Assembly (NCBI GenBank): GCA_039030555.1
Contig: JBCCDY010000004.1
Span: forward strand, 124,001 to 188,000
Direction of reading: 5' to 3'
DNA length: 64,000 nt
Source of the DNA: JBCCDY01 sp039030555
GTDB lineage: Bacteria; Bacteroidota; Bacteroidia; Cytophagales; Cyclobacteriaceae
Shown here: piece after piece, positions 19,016-27,932 of the stretch
Layout: each line of letters opens with the position of its first letter
Numbering within the stretch: position 1 is the first letter of the stretch
The notes under the pieces: model-generated
Database searches by the model: none
The model's input: the letters and a program-made list of their open reading frames with translations, nothing else
Told to the model about the DNA's origin: nothing
Made by a program: the position numbers and the translations under genes

Positions 19016-20005
19016 TTAGTCCTCCTCAAGTTTATACTTTCCAGTATCCATCCCAAAAGTCAAGCTCTTATCAGCAACCAATTGCTCTAATTCCGCTAGA
19101 GACTTCTTACCAAAGTTTCTGAACTTCATCATATCTGATATTTCAAGCTGAACTAAATCTCCCAATGTTCTCACATTAGCAGCTTTCAGACAATTGTAAG
19201 CACGTACAGATAGATCCAGATCATTTAGTCCTGTTTTAAGAAGCTTTCTCATATGAAGCATCTCTTCATCAACTGCTTCCGGTTCGCTTTGGTCAGCAGC
19301 CTCAAGAACCATATTTTGGTCAGAGAAAAGCATGAAATGCTGAATCAAAATATTCGAAGCTCCCTTTAGCGCATTTTCAGGATGTACCGAACCGTCGGTT
19401 TCGATATCAAGGATCAATTTTTCATAATCCGTTTTCTGCTCCACCCTTGTATTTTCAACACTAAACTTAACGTTCTTAATTGGAGTGAAAACAGAATCAA
19501 TAGGAATAGATCCTAATATTTGCTCGTTAGCCTTGTTTTCTTCAGCAGAAACATATCCTCTGCCTTTTTCAACAGTTAATTCTAATTCGAACTCTGCTGT
19601 TTTATCAAGATTGCAAATAATTAATTCAGGATTCAATATTTCAAATGCTGATGTAGCTTTACCGAAATCACCAGCAGTTAATCGATCTTGTCCCTTAACG
19701 TGTACAGTAATTGTACTTTCCAATGAATCAGAAATCTTTTTGAACCTAACCATTTTCAAGTTTAGTATGATCTCTGATACATCTTCAACGACACCCTCTA
19801 TAGTAGAGAATTCGTGCAATACACCAGGTATTTTAATTCCAGTGATCGCATAACCTTCTAGCGAAGAAAGTAATATTCTTCTTAATGCATTACCTATAGT
19901 TACACCATAGCCTTTTTCAAGTGGTTTAAAAGTAAATAAGCCGTGGAAATCATCGGCTTTTTCCATTACAACCTTTTCAGGCATTTGAAATGCTAGGATT
20001 GACAT
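19016..20005 (-). CDS. rpoA: RNA polymerase alpha subunit
   Basis: 329 residues. The N-terminal dimerisation domain has the usual GYGVTIGNALRRILLSSLEG (as two short blocks), and the C-terminal domain (about 250-329) has the helix-hairpin-helix NCLKAANVRTLGDLVQLE and FRNFGKKSLAELEQL that contacts UP-element DNA and activators. In the alpha operon between rpsD and rplQ, its conserved place. Confidence 0.98.
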   Translation of the reverse strand: MSILAFQMPEKVVMEKADDFHGLFTFKPLEKGYGVTIGNALRRILLSSLEGYAITGIKIPGVLHEFSTIEGVVEDVSEIILNLKMVRFKKISDSLESTITVHVKGQDRLTAGDFGKATSAFEILNPELIICNLDKTAEFELELTVEKGRGYVSAEENKANEQILGSIPIDSVFTPIKNVKFSVENTRVEQKTDYEKLILDIETDGSVHPENALKGASNILIQHFMLFSDQNMVLEAADQSEPEAVDEEMLHMRKLLKTGLNDLDLSVRAYNCLKAANVRTLGDLVQLEISDMMKFRNFGKKSLAELEQLVADKSLTFGMDTGKYKLEED

Positions 20006-20029
20006 ATTAATAGATGTTTATTTATAAGT

Positions 20030-20635
20030 TTACTTAGAATAAAGTTCAACGATAAGTTGCTCTTTAATATTTTCAGGAATATCCTCCCTTGTTGGTACAG
20101 TAGTGTAACGACCAGTCATTTCAGCGTTATCCCACTCTAACCATGTGTATTTACTCACACGATTCAAAGAAAGACTTTCAGTAACTGACTGTAATGATTT
20201 AGAACGCTCTCTTACACCAACCATATCAGTAGTCTTAACTGAGTACGAAGGTATATTAAGAACCTCTCCATTCACTAAAATATGCTTATGCAATACCAGT
20301 TGTCTTGCCGCTCTTCTTGTTGGAGCTATACCCAGTCTAAAAACGATATTATCTAACCTGGACTCAAGCAATTGAAGAAGTACCTCACCAGTAATACCTT
20401 GGTGACTTGATGCCTTTTCAAAAAGATTTCTAAACTGCCTTTCAAGAACACCATAAGTGTACTTAGCCTTTTGCTTTTCCATCAATTGTAAAGCATATTC
20501 CGACTGCTTACGTCTTCTTCCTCTTCCAGTAGACCCTGGAGGAAATGGTTTTTTCTGTAATGCTTTACTTGGCCCAAAAATGGGCTCATTGAATCTTCTT
20601 GCTATTTTAGACTTGGCGCCTCTGTATCTTGCCAT
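20030..20635 (-). CDS. rpsD: Ribosomal protein S4
   Basis: 201 residues. 16S rRNA primary binder and, in E. coli, alpha-operon translational repressor. S4-like RNA-binding domain at about residues 90-155 (LESRLDNIVFRLGIAPTRRA, VNGEVLNIPSYSVK). The N-terminus lacks the four-cysteine zinc knuckle found in some bacteria. Located between rpsK and rpoA. Confidence 0.98.
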   Translation of the reverse strand: MARYRGAKSKIARRFNEPIFGPSKALQKKPFPPGSTGRGRRRKQSEYALQLMEKQKAKYTYGVLERQFRNLFEKASSHQGITGEVLLQLLESRLDNIVFRLGIAPTRRAARQLVLHKHILVNGEVLNIPSYSVKTTDMVGVRERSKSLQSVTESLSLNRVSKYTWLEWDNAEMTGRYTTVPTREDIPENIKEQLIVELYSK

Positions 20636-20653
20636 TTACCTAATATTCTTAAA

Positions 20654-21046
20654 TTATACCCTTCTTCTTTTCGGTGGTCTACAGCCATTGTGTGGTAAAG
20701 GAGTGACATCCTTTATTGCTGTAACCTCTATACCAGTATTCTGAATAGTTCTAATTGCAGATTCCCTACCAGCACCTGGTCCTTTAACAAAAACCTCGAC
20801 CTTTCTCAAGCCCTGATCAAAAGCAGCCTGAGCACAATCCTGTGCTGCCACCTGAGCAGCATAAGGAGTATTCTTTTTTGAGCCTTTGAAGCCCATTTTT
20901 CCAGCAGACGCCCATGAAACAACCTGACCTGTAGAATTGGTCATAGATATAATGATGTTGTTGAATGAAGCCTTTATATGTGCTTGGCCTACAGGCTCAA
21001 CAACTACTACTCTCTTTTTAGTCTTATCTTTTTTCTTCTGTGCCAT
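20654..21046 (-). CDS. rpsK: Ribosomal protein S11
   Basis: 130 residues, 30S platform protein. Core motifs AHIKASFNNIIISMTN, the GFKGSKKNTPYAAQ block, VKGPGAGRESAIR and the C-terminal PHNGCRPPKRRRV are all present. It follows rpsM by nine bases. Confidence 0.98.
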   Translation of the reverse strand: MAQKKKDKTKKRVVVVEPVGQAHIKASFNNIIISMTNSTGQVVSWASAGKMGFKGSKKNTPYAAQVAAQDCAQAAFDQGLRKVEVFVKGPGAGRESAIRTIQNTGIEVTAIKDVTPLPHNGCRPPKRRRV

Positions 21047-21055
21047 CAGATATTA

Positions 21056-21433
21056 CTATTTAGTAGCTTTCTTTTTGTTCGCCACAGTTTTACGTTTTCC
21101 TTTTCTTGTTCTAGAGTTATTCTTAGTCCTCTGACCGCGAAGAGGAAGTCCTCTTCTGTGTCTCAAACCTCTATAACATCCAATATCTAATAAACGCTTA
21201 ATGTTGGTCTGGATTTCAGATTTTAAAACACCCTCAACCTTAAATTCTTCGCTTATGATGTTACGAACAGCACCTGACTCTTCATCAGTCCATTCAGAAA
21301 CCTTTTTGTTTTTATCAACTCCTGCCTCAGACAATATTCTCAAGGCAGATGATCTACCAATACCGAATATATAAGTAAGAGAAACTTCGCCTCTTTTGTT
21401 ATCTGGGATGTCGACTCCTGCAATCCTAGCCAT
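21056..21433 (-). CDS. rpsM: Ribosomal protein S13
   Basis: 125 residues, 30S head protein contacting P-site tRNA and forming intersubunit bridges. Starts MARIAGVDIPDNKRGEVSLT and ends with the basic GLPLRGQRTKNNSRTRKGKR tail. Upstream neighbour is rpmJ, two bases away. Confidence 0.98.
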   Translation of the reverse strand: MARIAGVDIPDNKRGEVSLTYIFGIGRSSALRILSEAGVDKNKKVSEWTDEESGAVRNIISEEFKVEGVLKSEIQTNIKRLLDIGCYRGLRHRRGLPLRGQRTKNNSRTRKGKRKTVANKKKATK

Positions 21434-21435
21434 AA

Positions 21436-21552
21436 TTAACCCTGTCTTTGTTTAAATCTTGGATTTTTCTTATTGATTATGTAAACCTTGCCTTTCCTTC
21501 TGACAATTTTACAGTCAGCACTTCTTTTCTTAACAGATGCTTTGACCTTCAT
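21436..21552 (-). CDS. rpmJ: Ribosomal protein L36, zinc-free form
   Basis: 38 residues, ATG at 21552, found by hand translation: MKVKASVKKRSADCKIVRR, then a stretch ending KNPRFKQRQG. Only one Cys (residue 14) of the three-Cys/one-His zinc site remains; the other ligands are Ser, Asn and Phe. This is the C-minus form, usual in this phylum. Sits between infA and rpsM in the standard order. Confidence 0.96.
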   Translation of the reverse strand: MKVKASVKKRSADCKIVRRKGKVYIINKKNPRFKQRQG

Positions 21553-21560
21553 ATCTCTAG

Positions 21561-21779
21561 TTATTTATATCTATAAACTATTCTTCCTTTAGTTAAGTCG
21601 TATGGCGACATCTCTAGTTTCACTTTATCACCAGGCAAAATTTTGATATAATTCATCCTCATTTTACCAGAGATATGAGCAACTACCTGATGCCCATTTT
21701 CAAGTTCGACCCTGAACATAGCATTCGATAATGCTTCAATTATTGTTCCGTCTTGCTCTATAGATGCCTGTTTGGCCAT
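21561..21779 (-). CDS. infA: Translation initiation factor IF-1
   Basis: 72 residues, a single S1-like OB fold that binds the 30S A site during initiation. Recognised by MAKQASIEQDGTIIEALSNA, FRVELENGHQVVAHISGKMR and the end LTKGRIVYRYK. Located one base downstream of map. Confidence 0.98.
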   Translation of the reverse strand: MAKQASIEQDGTIIEALSNAMFRVELENGHQVVAHISGKMRMNYIKILPGDKVKLEMSPYDLTKGRIVYRYK

Positions 21780-21780
21780 A

Positions 21781-22554
21781 TTAAAACTTAAATACCTCTT
21801 CTATATATTTATGAGTCGTTAAAACTCTTGTCCCTTCACTGGTTATTGCGACCGTATGTTCAAAATGTGCTGATGGTTTTTTATCCGATGTACGAATTGT
21901 CCATCCATCATTCTCTTGCACTACTGACCTTCCCCCCAGATTAATCATAGGCTCAATTGCCAAAACCAACCCTTCCTTCAACTTCATTCCTTTACCGGAT
22001 TTCCCATAGTTAGGAACTTCAGGAGCTTCGTGTAAGCTTCTTCCTATTCCGTGACCTACGAGTTCCCTTACAATTCCATATTTATAAGGTTCAACGTATC
22101 TCTGAATAGCATTGCTAACATCACCAAGGCGTTTTCCTTTTTCCATATTTTCGATTCCAGCATACAATGATGATTTCGTAACCTTTAACAAGGTCATAAT
22201 ATCATCTGAAACTTCACCGATCGGATACGTAAAGGCCGAGTCGCTATGAAAACCATTTAAAAGAACACCACAGTCGATCGAAACAATATCTCCTTCTTTC
22301 AATTCGACTTCTCCCGGAAATCCATGTACGACCTGCTCATTCATTGATATGCAGAGCGAATATGGAAATCCATTGAAATTCTTAAAGGATGGAATTCCTC
22401 CGTGATCCCTTATGAATTCGTCTGCCAGTTGATCCAACAAAACTGTTTTCACACCTGGTTTTATATTTTTAGCTACAAGCCCATGAGCTCTTCCAAGAAG
22501 CTCAGCACTTTGTGCTATTAGTTCAATTTCATCGTCAGACTTAAAGTGAATCAT
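21781..22554 (-). CDS. map: Methionine aminopeptidase, type I
   Basis: 257 residues. Removes initiator Met. Metal ligands can be seen in order: DIVSIDCGVLLNGFHSDSAF (two Asp), the His in VGHGIGRSLHEAPEVPNYG, Glu in LAIEPMINLGG and Glu in AHFEHTVAITSEG. No N-terminal SH3 extension. Directly abuts secY; adk, often placed between secY and map, is absent here. Confidence 0.97.
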   Translation of the reverse strand: MIHFKSDDEIELIAQSAELLGRAHGLVAKNIKPGVKTVLLDQLADEFIRDHGGIPSFKNFNGFPYSLCISMNEQVVHGFPGEVELKEGDIVSIDCGVLLNGFHSDSAFTYPIGEVSDDIMTLLKVTKSSLYAGIENMEKGKRLGDVSNAIQRYVEPYKYGIVRELVGHGIGRSLHEAPEVPNYGKSGKGMKLKEGLVLAIEPMINLGGRSVVQENDGWTIRTSDKKPSAHFEHTVAITSEGTRVLTTHKYIEEVFKF

Positions 22555-23871
22555 TTAAGCAACTGCAGCTTTCTGACTCCTTCCTTTTAGCCTTCCCGAT
22601 TTCATTAATCCCTCATAATGCCTCATTAACAAATAACTCTCTATTTGCTGAAGCGTATCCAAGATTACCCCAACCATAATAAGTAAAGAAGTTCCTCCGT
22701 AAAACTGAGAAAACTCCCTACCCACGCCAGCCAAGCTTGCGAAAGCGGGCAAAACCGCAATAATCGCTAGAAACAGCGCACCTGGAAAAGTAATTTTAGT
22801 TAAAACACCATCTATAAAATCAGAGGTTTGCTTGCCAGGTTTAATGCCCGGGACGAACCCTCCATTTCTTTTCATATCGTCTGCAATCTGGTTAGGATTG
22901 ATCGTAATAGCTGTATAAATGAACGTGAAGAAGATGATTAAAAGACCAAATACAAGATTATACTGCCAAGAAGTAAAATCCGTAAACGTTTGACCAATTG
23001 TAGCTGCTATATCACTTTCATTAGCCCATATACCTGCGATCAATGAAGGCAAAAACATTAATGACTGAGCAAATATAATCGGCATTACACCTGCTGAATT
23101 AACTTTTAAAGGTATATACTGTCTTTGACCTCCATATACCTTTCCTCCCACAACTTGCTTAGCATACTGAACCGGTATTCTTCGAGTAGCTTGTGTTAAT
23201 AGGACAGTGCCCATTACCACGAAGAAAAGAGCAACAAACTCTATGATCAATAATAACGCACCATTAAGACCTTTGGAAAGTGCCTCACCTAAGATTGCAG
23301 CCGGAAATCTTGAAATGATTCCAACCATAATGAGCATTGAAATACCATTTCCAATTCCTTTATCGGTAATCTTTTCACCAATCCACATACAGAAAATCGT
23401 TCCTGCAGTTAAGATGATAAGAGATGAAGTAGTAAAGAATACCTGATCGATTAAAATCGCTTCCGAAGGGATGGTCGCTGTGATATAACCTACTCCTTGG
23501 GCCATAGTAATACCAATTGTGAGTACCCTAGTAAACTGAGTTATCTTTTTTCTACCCGAATCCCCTTCTTTCTGAAGCTTTTGAAAATAAGGAACAGCCA
23601 CTGTCAATAACTGAAGGATAATTGACGCAGATATATATGGCATTATACCCAGACCAAATATAGAAGCGTTACTAAACGCACCCCCTAAAAAGGTATCGAG
23701 TAGTCCAAATATACCAGATGCATTCCCAGTTAACTTATCTGGATCAATACCTGGTAAAACGATAAAAGACCCAAGTCTGAAAATAATTAAAAGACCTAAG
23801 GTATTTAAGATACGTACCCTTAGATCTTCGATAGAAAAAATATTCGATATCGTGGTAAAAAATTTCTTCAT
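22555..23871 (-). CDS. secY: Preprotein translocase channel subunit SecY
   Basis: 438 residues with ten predicted transmembrane segments. The plug/TM2 region is GIMPYISASIILQLLTV and the cytosolic C5/C6 loops include ADDMKRNGGFVPGIKPGKQT. Forms the SecYEG pore in the inner membrane. Its start shares one base with the rplO stop (23871), so the two genes are translationally coupled. Confidence 0.98.
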   Translation of the reverse strand: MKKFFTTISNIFSIEDLRVRILNTLGLLIIFRLGSFIVLPGIDPDKLTGNASGIFGLLDTFLGGAFSNASIFGLGIMPYISASIILQLLTVAVPYFQKLQKEGDSGRKKITQFTRVLTIGITMAQGVGYITATIPSEAILIDQVFFTTSSLIILTAGTIFCMWIGEKITDKGIGNGISMLIMVGIISRFPAAILGEALSKGLNGALLLIIEFVALFFVVMGTVLLTQATRRIPVQYAKQVVGGKVYGGQRQYIPLKVNSAGVMPIIFAQSLMFLPSLIAGIWANESDIAATIGQTFTDFTSWQYNLVFGLLIIFFTFIYTAITINPNQIADDMKRNGGFVPGIKPGKQTSDFIDGVLTKITFPGALFLAIIAVLPAFASLAGVGREFSQFYGGTSLLIMVGVILDTLQQIESYLLMRHYEGLMKSGRLKGRSQKAAVA

Positions 23872-24320
23872 TACTCTGTTACAGTGACAGAACCACCATT
23901 TTTTTCAATTGCTTCAATAGATGATTTAGAAGCTTTGTGCACAGTTACATTTACTTTTTTACTAAGCTCACCTCTTCCAAGAAGCTTTACTTTATCATTA
24001 TTTGAAGCGAGACCATTCGCAACCAGAACAGAAAGATCTATGTCTGTAACATTCTTCTCTGAACATAATACTTCTATAGAATCCAAGTTCAAAGGCTTAT
24101 AAACAACTTTCTGAGGTCTATTAAACCCAAACTTAGGAACCCTTCTTTGAAGAGGCATCTGACCACCCTCAAATCCAAATTTTCTACTGTAACCAGATCT
24201 GGACTTCGCTCCTTTGTGTCCTCTTGTTGAAGTTCCACCTCTACCAGACCCTTGTCCTCTACCAATTCTCTTATTAGACTTTGTAGAGTTATTATTCGGC
24301 TTTAATGAATGTAATTTCAT
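23871..24320 (-). CDS. rplO: Ribosomal protein L15
   Basis: 149 residues, 50S assembly protein. Basic Gly/Arg-rich N-terminus (RIGRGQGSGRGGTSTRGHKG) followed by the globular C-terminal domain (VKLLGRGELSKKVNVTVHKA). Start overlaps the rpmD stop by four bases. Confidence 0.97.
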   Translation of the reverse strand: MKLHSLKPNNNSTKSNKRIGRGQGSGRGGTSTRGHKGAKSRSGYSRKFGFEGGQMPLQRRVPKFGFNRPQKVVYKPLNLDSIEVLCSEKNVTDIDLSVLVANGLASNNDKVKLLGRGELSKKVNVTVHKASKSSIEAIEKNGGSVTVTE

Positions 24321-24499
24321 TTTACCTCTTTTATCTCAATTAAATGACTCACTTTATTAACCATACCCGCTATAGAGTCGGTTTTTTCTTTAACTATTGT
24401 ACTGTTAATACCTCTAAGCCCCAATGCCTGCATAGTAAGCTTCTGATCTTTAGGTCTTTTAATAGTACTTCTTACCTGACGAATCTCGATCTTCTCCAT
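24317..24499 (-). CDS. rpmD: Ribosomal protein L30
   Basis: 60 residues from the ATG at 24499 (MEKIEIRQVRSTIKRPKDQK), which is the family N-terminus. An upstream in-frame ATG at 24553 would add 18 residues inside rpsE and is rejected. One base separates it from rpsE and it overlaps rplO by four. Confidence 0.96.
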   Translation of the reverse strand: MEKIEIRQVRSTIKRPKDQKLTMQALGLRGINSTIVKEKTDSIAGMVNKVSHLIEIKEVK

Positions 24500-24500
24500 A

Positions 24501-25025
24501 TCAATCTTGTCCTGAAAATACTTTAGATAATGAAATTCCTCTTTGCTGAGCAACGGTATAAGGATCTCTCATTTTAAGAAGAGCATCGAAAGTTGCTTTT
24601 ACCACATTATGAGGATTAGATGAACCTTTTGATTTCGCTAATACATCTTTAATACCAGCACTTTCCAGAACAGCACGCATCGCACCACCCGCAATAACAC
24701 CAGTACCAGGAGAAGCAGGTTTTACAAGAACCAATCCACCAGAATACTTTCCTAATGACTCATGAGGTACCGTATTATTAATTACTGGTATTCTTATCAA
24801 ATTCTTTTTAGCGTCATCAATTCCTTTGGTGATCGCATCAGTAACCTCATTTGCTTTTCCTAAGCCATAACCAACGACTCCGTTTCCGTCACCAACTACG
24901 ACTATAGCCGAGAAGCTAAATCTTCTACCACCTTTTACAACCTTTGCAACCCTTTTTATGGCTACAACATTTTCCTTAAGGTCTATTTCGCTGGCTTTAA
25001 CTGATTTTATATTTACTTCAGACAT
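24501..25025 (-). CDS. rpsE: Ribosomal protein S5
   Basis: 174 residues, 30S accuracy and helicase-surface protein. N-terminal double-stranded RNA binding domain (VVKGGRRFSFSAIVVVGDGN; GYGLGKANEVTDAI) and C-terminal domain (PGTGVIAGGAMRAVLESAGI). In the spc operon between rplR and rpmD. Confidence 0.98.
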   Translation of the reverse strand: MSEVNIKSVKASEIDLKENVVAIKRVAKVVKGGRRFSFSAIVVVGDGNGVVGYGLGKANEVTDAITKGIDDAKKNLIRIPVINNTVPHESLGKYSGGLVLVKPASPGTGVIAGGAMRAVLESAGIKDVLAKSKGSSNPHNVVKATFDALLKMRDPYTVAQQRGISLSKVFSGQD

Positions 25026-25028
25026 AAT

Positions 25029-25376
25029 TTAAAACTTTAAACCACCTTCTCTTGCACCATCAGCTAACGCCTTTACTTTTCCGTGATATAGATATCCACC
25101 TCTATCGAAAACTATTGACTCTATTCCTTTCTCAGTAGCCTTTTTAGCAATCTCCTTACCTACATTTGAAGAAACTTCAACCGAAAGATTAGAGGATCCT
25201 AGTTCTCTTGATGAACAACTTACGATCGTACTACCCTTAGAATCGTCTACTAACTGAGCGTATATTGCTTTATTGCTTCTGAATACAGAAAGTCTCGGTC
25301 TTACTGAAGAACCACTTACTATATTTCGAATACCTTTCTTTATTCTTTGTCTTCTATCTAAACGTTTCGCGCTCAT
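25029..25376 (-). CDS. rplR: Ribosomal protein L18
   Basis: 115 residues, 5S rRNA-binding protein of the central protuberance. Motifs RPRLSVFRSNKAIYAQLVDD, FDRGGYLYHGKVKALADGAR and EGGLKF at the end. Three bases from rpsE. Confidence 0.97.
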   Translation of the reverse strand: MSAKRLDRRQRIKKGIRNIVSGSSVRPRLSVFRSNKAIYAQLVDDSKGSTIVSCSSRELGSSNLSVEVSSNVGKEIAKKATEKGIESIVFDRGGYLYHGKVKALADGAREGGLKF

Positions 25377-25383
25377 CTCAAAA

Positions 25384-25935
25384 TTATTTTGCTGCTGTCT
25401 TACCAGCTTTTCTTCTTACTTGCTCACCTACAAAGCGAACACCCTTACCTTTGTAAGGCTCGATTTTTCTTAAAGCTCGAATCTTTGCAGCTACCTGACC
25501 GATTAACTGCTTATCATAACCTTCCAAAGTAACAACAGGATTCTTTCCTTTCTGAGTTTCAGCACTTATAGAGATTTCTTTGGGCACATCAAAAATGATG
25601 TTATGTGAATATCCCAAACTCATATCCAGAACACTTCCTTGTACGGATGCTTTGTATCCAACACCTACAAGTTCAAGTTGAATCTTGTAACCCTCACTCA
25701 CACCAACAAGCATATTATCGATCAAAGACCGATAAAGACCATGCATAGCTTTATGACGCTTTTGCTCTGTTTTTCTACTGAGGGTAATAGTACCTTCTTC
25801 CTGATTTATTTCAATTCCATCATCAATAACCTGCTCCAATTCTCCTTTCGGACCTTTTACTTTAATCACATTATCTGTGATTGAAAGCGTAACTTTTTCA
25901 GGTATATTAATTAATTTATTTCCTATTCTAGACAT
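25384..25935 (-). CDS. rplF: Ribosomal protein L6
   Basis: 183 residues with two repeated alpha/beta domains. Starts MSRIGNKLINIPEKVTLSI; the C-terminal signature PYKGKGVRFVGEQVRRKAGK lies near residue 160. 50S protein near the factor-binding stalk base. Confidence 0.98.
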   Translation of the reverse strand: MSRIGNKLINIPEKVTLSITDNVIKVKGPKGELEQVIDDGIEINQEEGTITLSRKTEQKRHKAMHGLYRSLIDNMLVGVSEGYKIQLELVGVGYKASVQGSVLDMSLGYSHNIIFDVPKEISISAETQKGKNPVVTLEGYDKQLIGQVAAKIRALRKIEPYKGKGVRFVGEQVRRKAGKTAAK

Positions 25936-25944
25936 AGTAGTTTC

Positions 25945-26346
25945 TTAGTAAACGTAACACAATACTTCACCACCAATATTATCTCTACGTGCCTCTTTAT
26001 CAGTTATGATACCTCGTGAAGTAGAAATAATAGCTATTCCCAAGCCATTTAACACTCTTGGAACACTATCAGCCTGTGTATATTTTCTTAATCCGGGCTT
26101 ACTAATCCTAACTAAATCAACAATAGCAGAAGTTTTTGTAGAGGGATTATACTTTAAGGCAATTTTAATGTATTCATGCCCTTTTTCGTTCTTAACTGTT
26201 TTATAGTTTCTTATATATCCTTTTTCATGAAGAACTCTGGTAAGTTCTTTTTTAACATTCGAAGAAGGAATATCTAAAACCCTATGATTCGCCCTTATAG
26301 CATTGCGAATTCTTGTTAAATAATCTGATATTGGATCTGTTACCAT
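25945..26346 (-). CDS. rpsH: Ribosomal protein S8
   Basis: 133 residues, 16S rRNA binder (and spc-operon repressor in E. coli). Starts MVTDPISDYLTRIRNAIRAN and ends with GIAIISTSRGIITDKEARRD plus the usual GGEVLCYVY. It is preceded by a 55-base gap, longer than most in the cluster, with an apparent internal promoter. Confidence 0.98.
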   Translation of the reverse strand: MVTDPISDYLTRIRNAIRANHRVLDIPSSNVKKELTRVLHEKGYIRNYKTVKNEKGHEYIKIALKYNPSTKTSAIVDLVRISKPGLRKYTQADSVPRVLNGLGIAIISTSRGIITDKEARRDNIGGEVLCYVY

Positions 26347-26377
26347 TATTTCTTTATCTATTCCCCAAACTGGCGCG

Positions 26378-26408
26378 CAAATTTAGGGATATATTTTGAA
26401 TTTACCAA
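26378..26408 (-). promoter_or_regulatory. Internal promoter before rpsH
   Basis: Minus-strand TTG (26406-26408), 20-base spacer, then TAAATTTG (26378-26385), matching the Bacteroidota sigma-70-type consensus TTG / TAnnTTTG. The -33 falls on the rpsN stop codon. Predicted start of transcription near 26371, about 25 bases before the rpsH ATG. Confidence 0.6.
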
Positions 26409-26671
26409 CTAGCTTTCGTTACTCCTGGTATCTTTCCATCGGAAGCCATTTGTCTAAATGTAACTCTCGATATACCAAACTTTCTCATATATCCTTTAGG
26501 CCTCCCTGTTAACCTACATCTATTATGAAGTCTTACAGGAGAAGAGTTCCTTGGCAATTTGTCCAAAGCCTGATAATCTCCGGCCTCTTTTAATTCTGCT
26601 CTTTTCTTAGCGTATTGGTCAACTAATTTTTGACGCTTTCTTTCTCTCGCTATAACCGCTAATCTTGCCAT
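26402..26671 (-). CDS. rpsN: Ribosomal protein S14, zinc-free long form
   Basis: 89 residues. Long S14 type: N-terminal helix (LAVIARERKRQKLVDQYAKK) and C-terminal core (RLTGRPKGYMRKFGISRVTF). Only one Cys in the region that carries CxxC pairs in the zinc-binding 61-residue form, so no zinc site. Between rplE and rpsH. Confidence 0.97.
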   Translation of the reverse strand: MARLAVIARERKRQKLVDQYAKKRAELKEAGDYQALDKLPRNSSPVRLHNRCRLTGRPKGYMRKFGISRVTFRQMASDGKIPGVTKASW

Positions 26672-26673
26672 CC

Positions 26674-27228
26674 TTATTTATTAATATTTGTAAAAGGCAT
26701 CCCAAATGCTTTCAATAACTCATAACTTTCTTCATCTGTATGAGCTGAAGTAACAAAAGTAATATCCATACCCGTGATTTGATTGACCTTATCAATGCTA
26801 ATCTCAGGAAAGATAATTTGCTCTTTTACTCCTAATGTATAATTACCTCTTCCATCAAAACCTCTATCTTTTACACCTCTAAAGTCTCTAACCCTAGGTA
26901 ATGCAATAGATATCAATCTATCAAGGAATTCATACATTCTATCTGATCTCAAAGTCACCTTTGCGCCGATAGGCATGCCATCCCTTAATTTGAAATTTGA
27001 TATGGATTTCTTTGACTTGGTTGGAACGGCTTTTTGACCAGTAATTGTAGTCAATTCCTCAACTCCAATATCAACTAATTTTTTATCCGCTACTGCTGCT
27101 CCGATACCCTTGTTCACTACAATTTTTTGTAGCTTCGGTACCTCCATTACAGACTTATAATTGAATTTCTCTTTTAAAGAAGAAACTACCTGATCTGTAT
27201 ATAACTGTTTTAATCTTGGACTAGGCAT
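26674..27228 (-). CDS. rplE: Ribosomal protein L5
   Basis: 184 residues, 5S rRNA and P-site tRNA contact. Motifs VPKLQKIVVNKGIGAAVADK, the GMPIGAKVTLRSDRMYEFLD block and FPEISIDKVNQITGMDITFV. The start overlaps the rplX stop by eight bases, implying translational coupling. Confidence 0.98.
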   Translation of the reverse strand: MPSPRLKQLYTDQVVSSLKEKFNYKSVMEVPKLQKIVVNKGIGAAVADKKLVDIGVEELTTITGQKAVPTKSKKSISNFKLRDGMPIGAKVTLRSDRMYEFLDRLISIALPRVRDFRGVKDRGFDGRGNYTLGVKEQIIFPEISIDKVNQITGMDITFVTSAHTDEESYELLKAFGMPFTNINK

Positions 27229-27553
27229 CTTTTATAAATTCACCTGATTTCTTAGAATATCTTTGAAGCTTTCCATCTTCATTCAGCTTCCTACCCGTTT
27301 TTGTCGCTTCTCCGGTAGCCGGATCAACTAACATAAGATTACTTAAATGAATTGCCGCTTCTTTTTTATCTATACTACCGTTGGGATTAGAAGCAGAAGG
27401 TTTATTGTGCTTATGAACAAGATTAACTCCCTCTACGAAGGCTTTCCTTTTGGAAACCTCAACCTCTAATACTTTCCCAGTCTTTCCCCTATCGTTACCA
27501 GCTAATACTTTAACAGTATCGCCCTTTTTAATATGTAATTTGGTATTTCCCAT
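27221..27553 (-). CDS. rplX: Ribosomal protein L24
   Basis: 110 residues, 50S assembly initiator with an N-terminal KOW motif (KLHIKKGDTVKVLAGNDRGK). Core VEGVNLVHKHNKPSASNPNG follows. Overlaps rplE by eight bases. Confidence 0.97.
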   Translation of the reverse strand: MGNTKLHIKKGDTVKVLAGNDRGKTGKVLEVEVSKRKAFVEGVNLVHKHNKPSASNPNGSIDKKEAAIHLSNLMLVDPATGEATKTGRKLNEDGKLQRYSKKSGEFIKDA

Positions 27554-27563
27554 TACTCAATAT

Positions 27564-27932
27564 CTATAAAACCTCGGGTGCTAAAGAAACAATTTTCATG
27601 AACTGTTTTTCTCTTAATTCTCTCGCAACCGGACCGAATATCCTGGTTCCACGAGGTTCATCATTTTGAGTAAGCAAAACAGCAGCATTATCTTCAAACC
27701 TTATGTAAGAGCCATCTTTTCTTCTGACTTCTTTTTTGGTTCTAACAATAACTGCTTTAGATACAGTACCTTTCTTTAGGCTGCTTGATGAAAGAGCAGA
27801 TTTCACTGAAACTACTATTTTATCACCAATGGAAGCGTATCGCTTCTTGGTTCCACCAAGTACCCTGATACATAGAAGCTCTTTGGCTCCACTATTATCA
27901 GCTACATTCAATCTAGACTCTTGCTGTATCAT
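27564..27932 (-). CDS. rplN: Ribosomal protein L14
   Basis: 122 residues, five-stranded barrel at the subunit interface. MIQQESRLNVADNSGAKELL at the start and FGPVARELREKQFMKIVSLA near the end are diagnostic. Its ATG shares one base with the rpsQ stop. Confidence 0.98.
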   Translation of the reverse strand: MIQQESRLNVADNSGAKELLCIRVLGGTKKRYASIGDKIVVSVKSALSSSSLKKGTVSKAVIVRTKKEVRRKDGSYIRFEDNAAVLLTQNDEPRGTRIFGPVARELREKQFMKIVSLAPEVL

